Assembly: GCF_902167145.1 (NCBI RefSeq)
Contig: NC_050101.1
Location: 176,572,428-176,636,427, forward strand
From: Zea mays
Lineage: Eukaryota; Streptophyta; Magnoliopsida; Poales; Poaceae
Length of the DNA stretch: 64,000 bases
Direction: 5' to 3'
Shown here: piece by piece, positions 53,646-64,000 of the stretch
How the letters are laid out: each line of letters opens with the position of its first letter
Position numbering within the stretch: the stretch's first letter is position 1
Program-made: the position numbers and the translations under genes
The notes under the pieces: generated by a model
The model's input: only the letters and a program-made list of their open reading frames with translations
The model's database searches: none
What the model was told of the DNA's origin: nothing

Positions 53646-54620
53646 ACAGTAGGTTACCAATAAAAGTTGCACAGAAGCTACGCCTACAAGAGGATATAAT
53701 TTTTATCGATTCTTTTGGTTATCAAATACCAGTAAAACAAAATAAACTGTCCGACCCAAAAAATTACCGGTGAAAACACGTTTTTACTTGCGGGTTTCTT
53801 TTGGTTATCGTGCAATTTTACTGGCGGCGCCAGTAGAAATCATATATAGGCGGTTCCATAAGAAAACTGTCAATAAAAATGCACGGTTTTTACTGGCGGT
53901 TTTCTTTAAAACTCACGAGTAGAAATAATTTGAAATCGATTTTTTAGTTTTTTTCAAATGACCTCGTTTGGAAAAAAATCATCAAATTAAAAGTTGTAGA
54001 ACTCCAAAAGTTATGAAACTTTATAGTTTTCAACCATTTCATTTGAAATCATTTGGGCTACCAAAATTGCATCTAAATTTGATAAATTTTAAAATACAAA
54101 TTTTGCAAACAACCTCGGATGAAAAAGTACCAAAAATATGTAGAACTCTAAAAGTTATGAAACTTTGTAGTTGACAAATTTTTCGTTTGAATTTGTTTAC
54201 AGCCTTAAACAACCAATATATACCCGTTTTGTTCTAATATATGGAGAAACAACTACTATCTAAACACAACTAAGTGATAGGTGGAGTGGTAGAGGAGGTT
54301 ACGTGAGTAAAATTTGTTGAATTATGTTCCTACACCCACATAGCACACGATTTTTTTTCACGAATTTTACGTGAAAAATACCGCGGGTGGAGGCCTCCTT
54401 TGGTCAAAATATTTTTTTGCTATTTTAAAACATAGTTTATGTTTCTTACAAAGAATTTTTGTGGCGGTTTTCAGTAGAAATCGATTTTTACTGACAGTTT
54501 TTTAAGACACTCGTAAAAAATACTATTTCTACTTACCTCTAGCATTAGGTTACGAAAAACGGTAGTACAAATATATTTAGAACCGTCTATACAGAACTGC
54601 TCTGAATATCTGTACTAGTG
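53646..54620. mobile_element. Degraded CACTA-type non-autonomous element
   Basis: The right end CTGTACTAGTG at 54610-54620 is the inverse of a CACTAGTACAG terminus. The left end near 53646 (CACAGTAGGTTACC) is degenerate. Subterminal TTTTTACTGGCGGTTTTC units and an interior AAAAGTTATGAAACTTTGTAG block are shared with the intact element at 61182-62171. No transposase is encoded and no matching 3-bp TSD was found. Confidence 0.55.
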
Positions 54621-55576
54621 GATTATACGTAAAATTCATGAGTAAGTGGGACTGATGCATATGCCAATGCCACTCTATCGACCAAGATAAAGGTGCTTGC
54701 TGCCTTCGTGATCTGTTCGATAATAATTAATACATATACCACGCGCTACAACCAGCGCCAACCAATTGATTTGGGTCTGCAAACTTTCGGTAAACTATAC
54801 ATACCTTCTCTGCAAAGAAAAGAAAGAAAGAAAGAAAGAAAGAATGTAACTACGAGATTCATACAGATCGAATTAGCTCATGTTTAATCAAGTTTATAGT
54901 AAATAATAATATTATTTCTATCTTTAAATAAACTTATTATAAAAAATATATTTTGTACCTAATATAACACTAGTTATTTTATGTAAAAAGTGCTAATATT
55001 TTTTTTATATAAACTCGGTTGAAAAAGATAGAATTGCATTCTCTGTGTGTGTGTGTTGTGGACGGATGGATAGGATAGGACTGAGCTTATCAAAGGTATC
55101 TAATTAAGGCGTCAGGTCTCAGTCGTCGAATATTAGGTGAGGACTTTATCGTAATCGTAACTGTACAAACACCCTTTTATTTGCTCTAACCACCGTTTTT
55201 GAACTGTTGCTCGATCGGCAATCCAAACAGAAAAAAGGAAAAAAAAGAAGAAGATATTTTAATCTCCAACACAACGAAGAATTGAACACTCCTTTCCTGT
55301 TGGCCTTTGGCTCCACCACCGTTCATGTGGGATGTGGTGGGCTTGAATGATCCTTGCTAGTACTGTCCTCTATGTGGACCAAGAGAGGCTGTGCGTGGGC
55401 ATTGATATTTCATCGAAGAATTGAACAATCCTTTCCTGTTGGCCTTTGGCTCCACCGAACCAAGATATATTTTTTAAATGAAACAGGAGGGACAAGCCTC
55501 TATTGGCCTTTATTAAAATGCAAGAGTGCATAAGCCAAAAAATCATGAAACCGAGAAAGTTATAAAAAACATCACA
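54621..55576. other. Intergenic sequence with simple repeats and a short duplication
   Basis: Contains an (AAAG)n microsatellite at about 54817-54844 and a (TG)n run near 55040. A block of about 43 bp including CCTTTCCTGTTGGCCTTTGG occurs at about 55275-55317 and again at 55414-55457, with one or two differences. No gene is seen. Confidence 0.6.
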
Positions 55577-55934
55577 GGGCGTTTGGATCCCTTCATTTTA
55601 GAGAAATTGGAATTCACTCAATAAAGTAACTTATTTAGTTTGGAATTTGACATTCCACCACTTTCCATAGTTCAGATATAAGCCTATCTCAAATTCATGG
55701 GGTGGAGGGTGGAAAATGATTTTATGCATTACTAGAATTGGTTTCTAATCTATAACTTACATGACACTCTTCGTCTCACTCCCCTATAATAAAAATGTAG
55801 CACATAAATATTTTCGACATCTTGCTAATAATAATATACAAATATATTTTGTATAAAATCGAATTAGCTTAATTGATATATGCCTAAATTATTATTATTA
55901 GAATGGAATTCAATTCCAATGATCCAAACGGGAC
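55577..55934. mobile_element. MITE, copy B of the family found in gene 2 intron 2
   Basis: About 358 bp with ends GGGCGTTTGGATCCCTTC and GATCCAAACGGG in inverted orientation. It shares ACATTCCA(C/T)CACTTTC and AAGCCTATCTCAAATTCATG with 46611-46966, at similar spacing. ACATCA occurs on both sides but not as a clean TSD. Confidence 0.75.
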
Positions 55935-56568
55935 ATCAGGGAAATTACATGAAGTCGTCTAGCCATATATTGCCAAACTACTAGGAGGTCATAAGCTTGT
56001 TTTGCTCAAGAATAACTTGAGCAAATTTCTTCTTGAAGATTGTCTAACATCATTGCAGTGCATGTGAGGCCGGGTGAGCGTCTCTGAAGATGAGATCATT
56101 ATGAACTGTCCAAATGAAATATACCAGCAATGAATAATCGGTCGTCGGGGCAAAGAAGCTTCATGGCAATGAATAATCCGTGCAGCCTCTTCTAGTAAGG
56201 AAGAAGCTAGATAAGTAAAAAAAAAGACAGATAAGTAAAAGGAACATGAGAGAGAGAACAAATAAAACGTCTCTTCTAGTCAAGTATATTTGTGCTCCAC
56301 TTTTTTTCCCAAAAAATTGTTTCTTTTAAACAAAATCCTAAACTCCGCCTTACCTGGCCTTGAGGAAAATTTATAGCAAATAAAGTATATGTTTTCTAGT
56401 TTCTACACCACCTCATACGAACGAGTCAATAAATATATAACCAGTTTATGTTAATTCATTGCATAAGGATCGAATAAATGACCATACTCCCTTTGTTCTA
56501 ATGATATAATTAATTTTATTTTTTAGATACATCATTTTCTGATACACACTTGAACCTATACTGTACAT
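55935..56568. other. Intergenic sequence, no gene recognised
   Basis: AT-rich. At about 56486 CTCCCTTTGTTCTAATG resembles one Stowaway end with no partner. Nothing else is identified. Confidence 0.5.
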
Positions 56569-58110
56569 GTGGAAGAAGAGGTGAATTGCATACAGGGCTT
56601 GCTACCATGTAATAATATTTTAGAGTTTCGCGTAAGTACATTGCTACCATGTAATAATATTTTAGAGTTTCGCTGTAAGTACCTCGGGTTGCCTTTGTCT
56701 CCCAGGAAACTCACAAGGGACCAGATTCAGACCATTGTTGATAGGGTGGCTATAGCCTTCTGCCAGGTTGGCCAGGTTGGAAAGTTGAGCTCATGACCAC
56801 GACTGGTAGAGTTATTCATGTGCAGTTTGTCATGACGACAAAAATGATTTACGCAGCTTTGGCACTTGACCTTCCTGCCTGGGCTACCAAAGCAATCGAT
56901 AAACTGAGGAAGGGCTTCCTCTGGAGGGACATAAAAGAGTTCAGTGCTGGTCATTGCCTCCTGGCTTGGCCTAAGGTTACCCGTCCCAATGACCTAGGTG
57001 GTCTTAGGATTAGTGATTTAAAGAACGTCTGTTGGGCTTTGAGAACTCCTTGGCCATGGTTGCAGAAAATAGATCCTAGTAGGCCTTAGATGGACTTCCC
57101 CACTCACGTCTGTAAGGTGGTACAAAACATGATTGTTGTAGTCGTTCCTACTAAGCTCGGTAATGGAGCCAATACCCTTTTTTTGGAAGGACGGGTGGTT
57201 GGATGGGAGATGTATTAGGGACATAGCTCCTACATTGTTTGATATGGTGCACATGCGTCTTGCCAATAAATGATTGGTCAAAGATGCTCTCCCTAATCTC
57301 CATTGGATCTCCGATGTAAAAGTGGTGATTTCAGTCAGTCATTGTTGAATTCGTGGAACTTTGCGAAGTGCTTGATGTAGTTGTGCTTCAGCCTATAGTA
57401 CATGATCGTCATATATGGAATTCAGTGCTTCAGGGGATTATTCGGGTAGTTCTGCTTATAAAGCTCTCTTCCATGGTTCAGTTCAGTTCGAACCAACAGA
57501 GCGAGTGTGGAAATCTGGGGCTCCTAGGAAGTGCAAATTCTTTATTTGGCTTGTGGAGAAAAATAGGTGCTGGACAGTTGATAGGCTCAGAAAAAGTGGG
57601 GTAGACCGGCCAGAGCACTGTCCCTTGTGCGACCAAGAGGCTGAAACCATAAATCACTTGTTGGTCAAACATGTGTTTGCGAAGCAATTCTGGTTTGATT
57701 TCCTTAGGCCAGTGGGGTTGCAGGAGTTGTGTCCCGCTCACGATGATTCCTTCGAGCCGTGGTGGAAGACTAGCAGCTCTCAGGCATCTGATCATTTGAG
57801 AAAGGGTTTCGATTCTTTATTAGTAATCCTAGAGGCTTGGACCATACATATGGAAGCATAGGAATATATGTGTCTTCCATGGATGTAATCCTAGCTTGGT
57901 CACATCTCTTAGGGTGGCTAGGGAAGAGGTTGTGCTTTGGTCCTTGACTGGGGCCAAGGTCCCGTGTTTCCTCTAGGTCGAAGAGTTGCTGGCTTAAAAC
58001 AGCGTTGTGGGTCGTATTTTCATGGATGTAATCCTAGCTTGGTCAAGTTATAGTGTTGGGGTGTAATGTGTGTGGTGTAATAGGGTTTTCTCTCCTTTCT
58101 TCTTTTATTA
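56569..58110 (+). pseudogene. LINE (non-LTR retrotransposon) reverse transcriptase fragment
   Basis: The C-terminal part of a plant L1-type ORF2. It begins with KYLGLPLSPRKLTRDQIQ (about 56675-56730), continues with GFLWRDIKEFSAGHCLLAWP and NDLGGLRISDLKN (56905-57035), then a zinc-binding zf-RVT domain (RKCKFFIWLVEKN, ARTEP-like region, CPLCDQEAETINHLL, about 57520-57700). Frames change several times and stops occur. The 3' end near 58090-58110 (TTATTAATACAAAG) resembles LINE tails. The 5' part, including endonuclease and RT palm, is missing, as expected for 5' truncation. Confidence 0.8.
56599..56680. repeat. 42-bp tandem duplication in the LINE remnant
   Basis: TTGCTACCATGTAATAATAT starts at 56599 and again at 56641, followed in both by TTTAGAGTTTCG. 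The second copy has one extra T. It interrupts the RT reading frame. Confidence 0.85.
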
Positions 58111-59736
58111 ATACAAAGATGCGTAAAATTAGAATATTGGAGCTCGAACGATTTAGATTTTGAAAATGAGAAATTACATGATATGTCAAGTCCAGATTTA
58201 AAAGCTAACTGCAGTGCAGAACATTTATATGCTTCGCTGTTGTCTCCCATACCTACCCACACACACAAAGTTAGAGCAACATGTGTTTTGGCACAATATA
58301 CATGAAGTAGAATTCAAAAGCATGATGATCACGTAACGAGTTGGATGTCGTGTTGTAACATGTGGGCAGTGGAAGTAAAGTTTTAAACTAGGCGCCATAT
58401 GCTGTTCTGACACCCGGCCGCATCGGCCTCTCGGATCACTCCTCGCAGTGGCAGGCAGCCCCACCCATGACCCACCGCCGATCACCCACGCAGCGGGAAC
58501 AGCAGACAAAACAAACCGGAGATCGAGCTGCCAGGTTATACTGATATGCATGATCGCGCTCGTGGTACTGGCGCTATCCGCCATGGCTAGCAGCCGCAGT
58601 GGGGCGGCAACGGCCGGCGGCGGCGATCGACCAATTAATATATATATACATTACAGAAAAAATTGTTTCGATCACTTGAAAATGTTAGACCAGCTAATCT
58701 TGTAATGAAAGGTTGAGCCGCCAATATATTTTAAGAACATGGACTCAACACCAAATATAAAACGCGAGGTCATCATTAGCTAATTAATGTGAGAATAACA
58801 AGCAAGAAAGGTATATCACTAGTAGCCGATGGAAAGACCATATTTTGAAGGCCTCCGGCGGCTTAGGCCGACAAGATCCAATCCTCTAAATATAAGCAAT
58901 GGAGACTTCCTTCCTCTATAGCCTGCACCAGCACATATCGATATTAAAAGGCATGGAATTGAATTGAGTTCAATTATAAATCAACCATAGTATTGAAATG
59001 AGATGTAATTCTAATTTTATTGTATAGACGTCATGAATTATAGTTTAGAATTGTGAGGTCCAATTCCACTTAATATGTAGGAGTGATGCTTTGTACCGGG
59101 AGAGTGAGTTTCTAGTTATAGTCCAATTCTAGGGAATTGTGTCTTTGATTCCAAATCTCAATTCCATGTGCAACTAAACAATAGAATTCTAAAAAGTTGT
59201 TTCCAATTCATAATTCCGTGCTCCAATATCTATAACCAAACGGGTATAAAGTGTCATCTAAATATAAAGAACGTTCCTATGTTATCTATATATATAGAGG
59301 TTCTAACTCCTCTTCTTTATCCATTTTAATAATTTAAAAATGAATTAAGCAAAACTAAACAATATATAAAACACTTGAGAGTATAAAAAATATGTATGTA
59401 CAAAAAATCTATAACAAAATTTGTCTTTAATATAGATATTTATATATACAGGACAAAATATAATAGACAATACTGGAGAGGAATGAAATATAGAGAAAGA
59501 CATCTTTTAGAGAAAAGATACATAGAAGAAATATAGAGAATGTGCCACCGTCTTATGCTCCAGTAGTTTGTGGTCTGTGTACTTATTCATCGTGACAACA
59601 TTTTCTCTTTCTTTTTTAAATGAATTGGAAGCCTGATTTTTTCCTCGTCTCGAGCTTCTCGATTTGGGGGTGTTTCGTGTTCAGTACATGTTACATGAGA
59701 CGTTTAAATATCAATTACGGGTATTAAATATTGTCT
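58111..59736. other. Intergenic sequence with a small GC-rich island
   Basis: At 58430-58640 a GC-rich island contains an open frame from ATG 58550 that reads MIALVVLALSAMASSRSG, which looks like a signal peptide, then Gly/Ala-rich sequence running into an AT repeat and stopping at 58705. It could be the first exon of a truncated secreted-protein gene, or chance; I do not call a gene. From 58950 to 59250 the sequence is rich in GAATTGAATT/CAATTC motifs, like a decayed MITE. The rest is AT-rich. Confidence 0.4.
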
Positions 59737-60239
59737 AGGGGTGGCAATAATGGGGAATTCCCGTCGGGGAATACCTCTCCATCCATGTCCCCGCGACAAA
59801 AAAAATTATTCACGGGATCCCCACAAACACTTGCGGAGAATGTTTCTTTCTCATCCTCATTCCCCGCGGGGATAAATCACTGACGAGATCCCCGTCCCCG
59901 TTTAAATTATAATTAGGATATACATCATTTATTGTTAATATAAATCATTGCTACTTATACACATTGTCATATGTAAGAAAAATCATTATGCGTATATCAA
60001 AATGAACACATTTATACTATGAGTGTGTAATTATTTATTTTTATCATTAACTATTATACGAAAACATCGTCACGTGCAAATTTAATGGGTCTCCGTGGGA
60101 ACGAGGATGGAGAATGCTTCCTCATCCCCATCCTCGTTTACCCGTTGGGTGATAGGTTTTTCCTGTTTACATCTCTATGGGAGAAGAAACTCCTCTATCC
60201 TCATCCCAAAATCGGGGATCGGGTCCCATTGCCATCCCT
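59737..60239. mobile_element. Mutator-type MITE with 10-bp flanking repeats
   Basis: 503 bp with short inverted ends AGGGGTGGCAAT and ATTGCCATCCCT, and GC-rich subterminal regions with complementary CCCCG-type runs (CCCGTCGGGGAAT; ATCGGGGATCGGG). Flanks are AATATTGTCT (59727-59736) and AATATTATCT (60240-60249), a 10-bp duplication with one mismatch. No protein is encoded. TSD length suggests the Mutator superfamily; a hAT origin is less likely. Confidence 0.72.
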
Positions 60240-61181
60240 AATATTATCTAATTATAGTAATTATACACATGAAGACTAAACTACAAAATAATTTTTTAAG
60301 CATGCTTAATCTATGATTAGAAAATGTTTATGGTAGCATCACATGGACGAATCATGAAGTAATTATGCTTAATAGGTTCGACTTATTGTTTAGTTCTCAT
60401 ATATGTAATTAGTTTTATAATCAGACTATATTTAATACTTTTTACGAACAGTTAAACATCCTAAACATTGAAATAAACTTATTAAACCTAATTAGTCTAT
60501 GATTAACAAATATTTACTGCAGTGTCGCATGTACAAATCATAGACTAATTATACTTAACCAATTCATATGGTGATTAGTTTTATAACTAAAATATATTTA
60601 ATATATTTCTAACTAGCATCTATGAGATATGACCTGACTAAAATTTAGTGTAGCACGAAACCAAAGCAGGATTCCTGACCAAATGTCCTAATATTGATAG
60701 TTTATCCATCCGTGACAATTAAAAGAAATTGAAAAAAGCCCTGCTATCCTGTTGGAAGGAGACAAAGTGTAGTTGAGCTCCACAACACAAGGAATCTACA
60801 TAAAATTATACCTGGCGCAGATGGCGTCCATGGTGCGAGCTGTTTTGCTCGAAAAGGCGAAAAGCGGTGGAGCGGAAGGATACTACTATTAGAAAGGAAA
60901 CTACTACTAGCTATAGATGGCTGTCCACTAATAAAGCAGCAAAATTCCACTACTACACCCGATCTCCCGGATTCGCCGGTTCAGGAACTCCATTACCGTC
61001 TTTTCCGACCCCGAGGAGACTGCACCAATCAGTCGCCCTAAAAGAATCAAGATGTCCGACAAAACTAGAATAAGTTAATATCGATTTTTTTATAATAATT
61101 AAAACCTATCAAGTATCCACTTCGCCTCTTATGTCTAAAAATATTTTCTATTCATAGCACAAAAGTTGTCCGTCGTTAACC
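60240..61181. other. Intergenic sequence, no gene recognised
   Basis: AT-rich, with two related blocks at about 60300-60440 and 60480-60620 (TAATCTATGATTAG and TTAGTCTATGATTAA, each followed by TTAGTTTTATAA) that look like an old local duplication or tandem MITE fragments. No convincing ORF. Confidence 0.45.
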
Positions 61182-62171
61182 CACTAGTACAAAGGAGCTC
61201 TATAGTGACGGTTGTAGACTTATTTTCACTGGCGTTTTTTAAACCGTCGATACTAGGGACCAGTAAAAATGATCATTTTTATAAGCGGATAACTGAGGAC
61301 CGACAGTGGAAATCGATTTCCACTGGCGGTTGAGTTAAGAAAACCGCTAGTAAAAAATATTTTTAAAAACATTAAACATGTTTTTTAAAACAACAAAAAA
61401 ATTATTTAAGGAGAGGACAAATTCGCGCTCTACACGGTTGTTAGTGGTTTTTTAAAACAACAAAAAATTATTTAAGGAGAGGACAAATTCGCGCTCTACG
61501 CGGTTGTTAGTAATCAAACCGTCGACCTCACCCTCGCGTGTACTCTCCACTACCACTCTGTTTATGACATACATTGTGTCTAATTTGTAGTTGTTTTGTC
61601 CACATATTACAACTATTTGAGTGTAAATTGCTTATTTGAGACTCTAAACGAATTCAAATAAAAACGTTGCCAACTACAAAGTTGAATAACTTTTGAAGTT
61701 CTACAACTTTTATTTTGACACTTTTTTCATCCGATATAGTTTGCAAAATATGAATTTTAAATTTGACATACTTAGATTCATTTTTTTAGAACTGAAACGA
61801 GTTCAAATAAAAAGTTGTCAACTACAAAGTTTCATAACTTTTAGAGATCTATAACTTTTATTTTGGTGGTTTTGTCATACGAGGTTGTTTGAAAAACTCG
61901 AAAAATTAAGGATAAAAATGATTTCTAGTGGCGGTTCCTTAAGAAACCCATCACTAGAAATCGATTTCTATAGGCGGTTCCTTAAGAAATCCGCCACTAC
62001 AAATCATGGATTTTTACAGGCGGTTTTCTTAAGGAACCGCCTGTAGAAATACGATTTCTAATGGCGGTTTTCTTAAGGAACCGCCACTAAAAATAGCACA
62101 GTCGGTTGATAAACGAATCTGTCTGTAAAAATATATCGTCCCACAGGCTTTGAGCCTTTTTTTTACTAGTG
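61182..62171. mobile_element. CACTA-type non-autonomous transposon, complete
   Basis: 990 bp, starting CACTAGTACAAAG and ending TTTTTTACTAGTG, flanked by the 3-bp TSD ACC (61179-61181 and 62172-62174). The right subterminal region (61915-62110) has multiple copies of GGCGGTTCCTTAAGAAAC and GGCGGTTTTCTTAAGGAACC in both orientations, as expected for transposase-binding arrays. The interior has a 66-bp tandem duplication at about 61384-61510. No transposase ORF; it would depend on an autonomous partner. Confidence 0.88.
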
Positions 62172-62469
62172 ACCTTGTCCTTCATCCTTTGAAAACCAAA
62201 ACAAATTTCAATATTTGGGGGCATAAAATCATGCATTAAATTCACAAACAATCACCGATAGTGTAATATAACTCAAATGCATCTACAAGACACATGTTAG
62301 TCAAAACAATATTATATTTTCATTAATCATCAAAATCCACTAAGGGTCTAGATGCTTTCAATATCCTTTTTTGTGATTGATGACAACACTACCTTGAATA
62401 TGAGTGAGGTTTTCAACACACTTAGAAATTAGCTTACTTAGGATATCAAAGTACAATGATGGGTGTATG

Positions 62470-63060
62470 CTTAAGACATCGAGGGATTGTTTTAACCGCA
62501 ACTAAGTGAGCTTCCTTAGGAATCATTTAAATTTAGCGCACATACACACACTGAATGTGATATTAGGCTTAGATACGATCAAATATAATAAGCTACCAAT
62601 CTTAGAATGATAAAGAGTTTGAACAAGTAGTTTACCTCCCTCGTCTAGATTGAGATGTAAAGTTGATGGCATTGGTGTTTTGGTTGGCTTACATTCATCC
62701 ATATTTAACCTTTTGAGAAGATCCATAGTATACTTACCTTAAGACATATGAAATTCCCTTCTCTTATTTGTTGGACTTGAAAACCAACGAAGAATGTAAG
62801 CTCTCAAACCATTAACAACTCAAACTCCTTCGATATCAATTCACAAATTCTTTACAAAAATTTTTATTTGCTGAGCCAAATGTTATACCACCAACATATA
62901 CTACAAATAAAGATGTCTCAATGAATGTCCTTTGTTGAATAGTGTGGTATTGACCATCCTAATTTTGAAGCCCTTCTCAATAAGGAAATCCTAAAGGTGC
63001 TCATACCATACCCATGAAATTTGCTTGAGTCCATATAGCGTCTTAAATATTATTATTATG
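62470..63060 (-). pseudogene. Decayed Copia reverse transcriptase/RNase H fragment
   Basis: The minus strand reads, from 63050 down, WVWYEHL and DFLIEKGFKI, then a gap with stops, then MDLLKRLNMDECKPTKTPMP (62726 down) and GSLLYLIVSKPNITFSVCMC. This is the segment after the RT active site leading into RNase H of a Ty1/Copia pol, related to but more diverged than the Sireviruses above. No LTRs or YVDD are seen nearby. Confidence 0.78.
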
Positions 63061-64000
63061 TGACCATATTGGGCATTAGAAAGGTAGTGTTTTTTAGACG
63101 GGAGACGTATGTTCAAGTCTTCAAGAGAGAGATGGTCTAATCAACTAAACCCAGTTGCATGCAAAGAAACTACTACGCGCGCGGAAGCATGCAGACCAAG
63201 GCTGTTTTGATCGATCTATCAACATATACGCAATCTCACACTAAATATTACTTACGGGTGACTATTTAGGCTTTGTTTGAGTACTCTAATATTGACCTCA
63301 ATACATGTATGTTAAGATGGATTGGACTGTAAATTAGTTTAAGTTACACCCTAACTCATCTCAGTACATGTGGATTTAGGTTAATACTAGAGTAGCCAAA
63401 CTAGGACTAAGATGTTTGGTTTCTAGTGGAATGTTGTGACTATTTATTTGTACAAAAAAACATTCATCCATCAAACAAAATACTAGTGTAAACGGCAACG
63501 ACGGGGGTACAAGGTTGGAACGGTTGAAAAGGAAAGGAAAGGATCCCTCGCCGGTACCGAAAGCTGAGCTTTCGTCGGGCACAGAATGGTACTACTACTA
63601 CAGAAAAATGCATTCGCTTTTGCCAAACACGTACGCCAAATCCCGAAACATATATCGATATTTGTCAGAAGATGTCACCTCCATTGGGGAGGATATTCTC
63701 TAATCAAATTTGTTTTCAGGCACTATATATAGTTATTAGAGTAATATGCCGTTTTTGTAATAATATATATAATTAACAAATATGACGACTATATATAATA
63801 GATGGCGGGCACCTATTCGTAGCAGGATTTCGTTGGCGTCCACTGTTGATCGAAGAATTGATTGGACAACAATAGTGTACTACTATACTGGGAAATGGTT
63901 TTGGTTCAGATGGGGATGGGTACGTACGGGGGGTTGCTGCTGACCCATCCCATCCAACAATATCCAGCTATGGAGCTACTATCGATTCCTACGCAAACAC
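63061..64000. other. Distal intergenic sequence, no gene recognised
   Basis: Mixed AT-rich sequence. An open frame at 63515-63703 (KRKGKDPSPVPKAELS) has no recognisable domain. Nothing is supported as a gene. Confidence 0.5.

Noticed and set aside
60867..61073. Open frame of 68 codons
   Set aside because: Low-complexity basic sequence without motif, no codon bias and no flanking gene signals.

Overview
The window is plant nuclear DNA and reads as a grass, almost certainly maize (Zea mays). It has nested LTR retrotransposons with Ji-like and Opie-like Sirevirus LTRs, a GC-rich Ty3/Gypsy element, Stowaway, Mutator-type and CACTA elements, and GC-rich first exons in the host genes. There are no bacterial operons, no CRISPR array, and I could identify no rRNA or tRNA gene. 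The maize assignment and family names rest on recognition of the sequences, not on a database search.

Positions 1-37709 are one nested transposon block. The scaffold is a degraded Ty3/Gypsy element on the minus strand. Its 5' LTR is 36148-37709, and its 3' LTR is cut by the window start at 1-461. Its gag-protease, RT, RNase H and integrase segments are split by four later insertions. Three are full-length Copia Sireviruses, all on the plus strand: A 2446-11341 (TSD AAGGG), B 12230-21172 (TSD AGTTC) and C 23046-32403 (TSD AGACT). The fourth is a 629-bp solo LTR at 21666-22294. With the insertions and one copy of each TSD removed, the Gypsy pol frame reads continuously across three of the four junctions. 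It is broken by five stop codons, all explicable as C-to-T or G-to-A changes, and one small insertion. Element C has LTRs that look identical and open gag and pol, so it is the youngest. A has a broken gag but open pol. B has an open gag but broken pol.

The Gypsy element lies against, and probably within, a FAR1/MULE-transposase-like remnant on the minus strand (37710-38390).

Positions 39191-51066 hold the real host genes: two tandem, co-oriented 17-exon genes for ERD6-like 6 type monosaccharide transporters (500 and 502 aa). Both carry an N-terminal LxxxLL tonoplast-sorting motif and all the usual sugar-porter signatures. Gene 1 has QN in place of the sugar-binding QQ of helix 7. Between them the genes use three GC-AG introns at non-homologous positions. 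Their introns hold a Stowaway MITE, a MITE of a family that recurs at 55.6 kb, and a small Mutator-type MITE ending 31 bp before an exon.

Positions 51067-64000 are gene-poor. They contain a degraded LINE (56.6-58.1 kb), two CACTA-type non-autonomous elements (one intact with TSD ACC), a Mutator-type MITE with imperfect 10-bp TSDs, and a decayed Copia RT fragment. I see no convincing host gene there.
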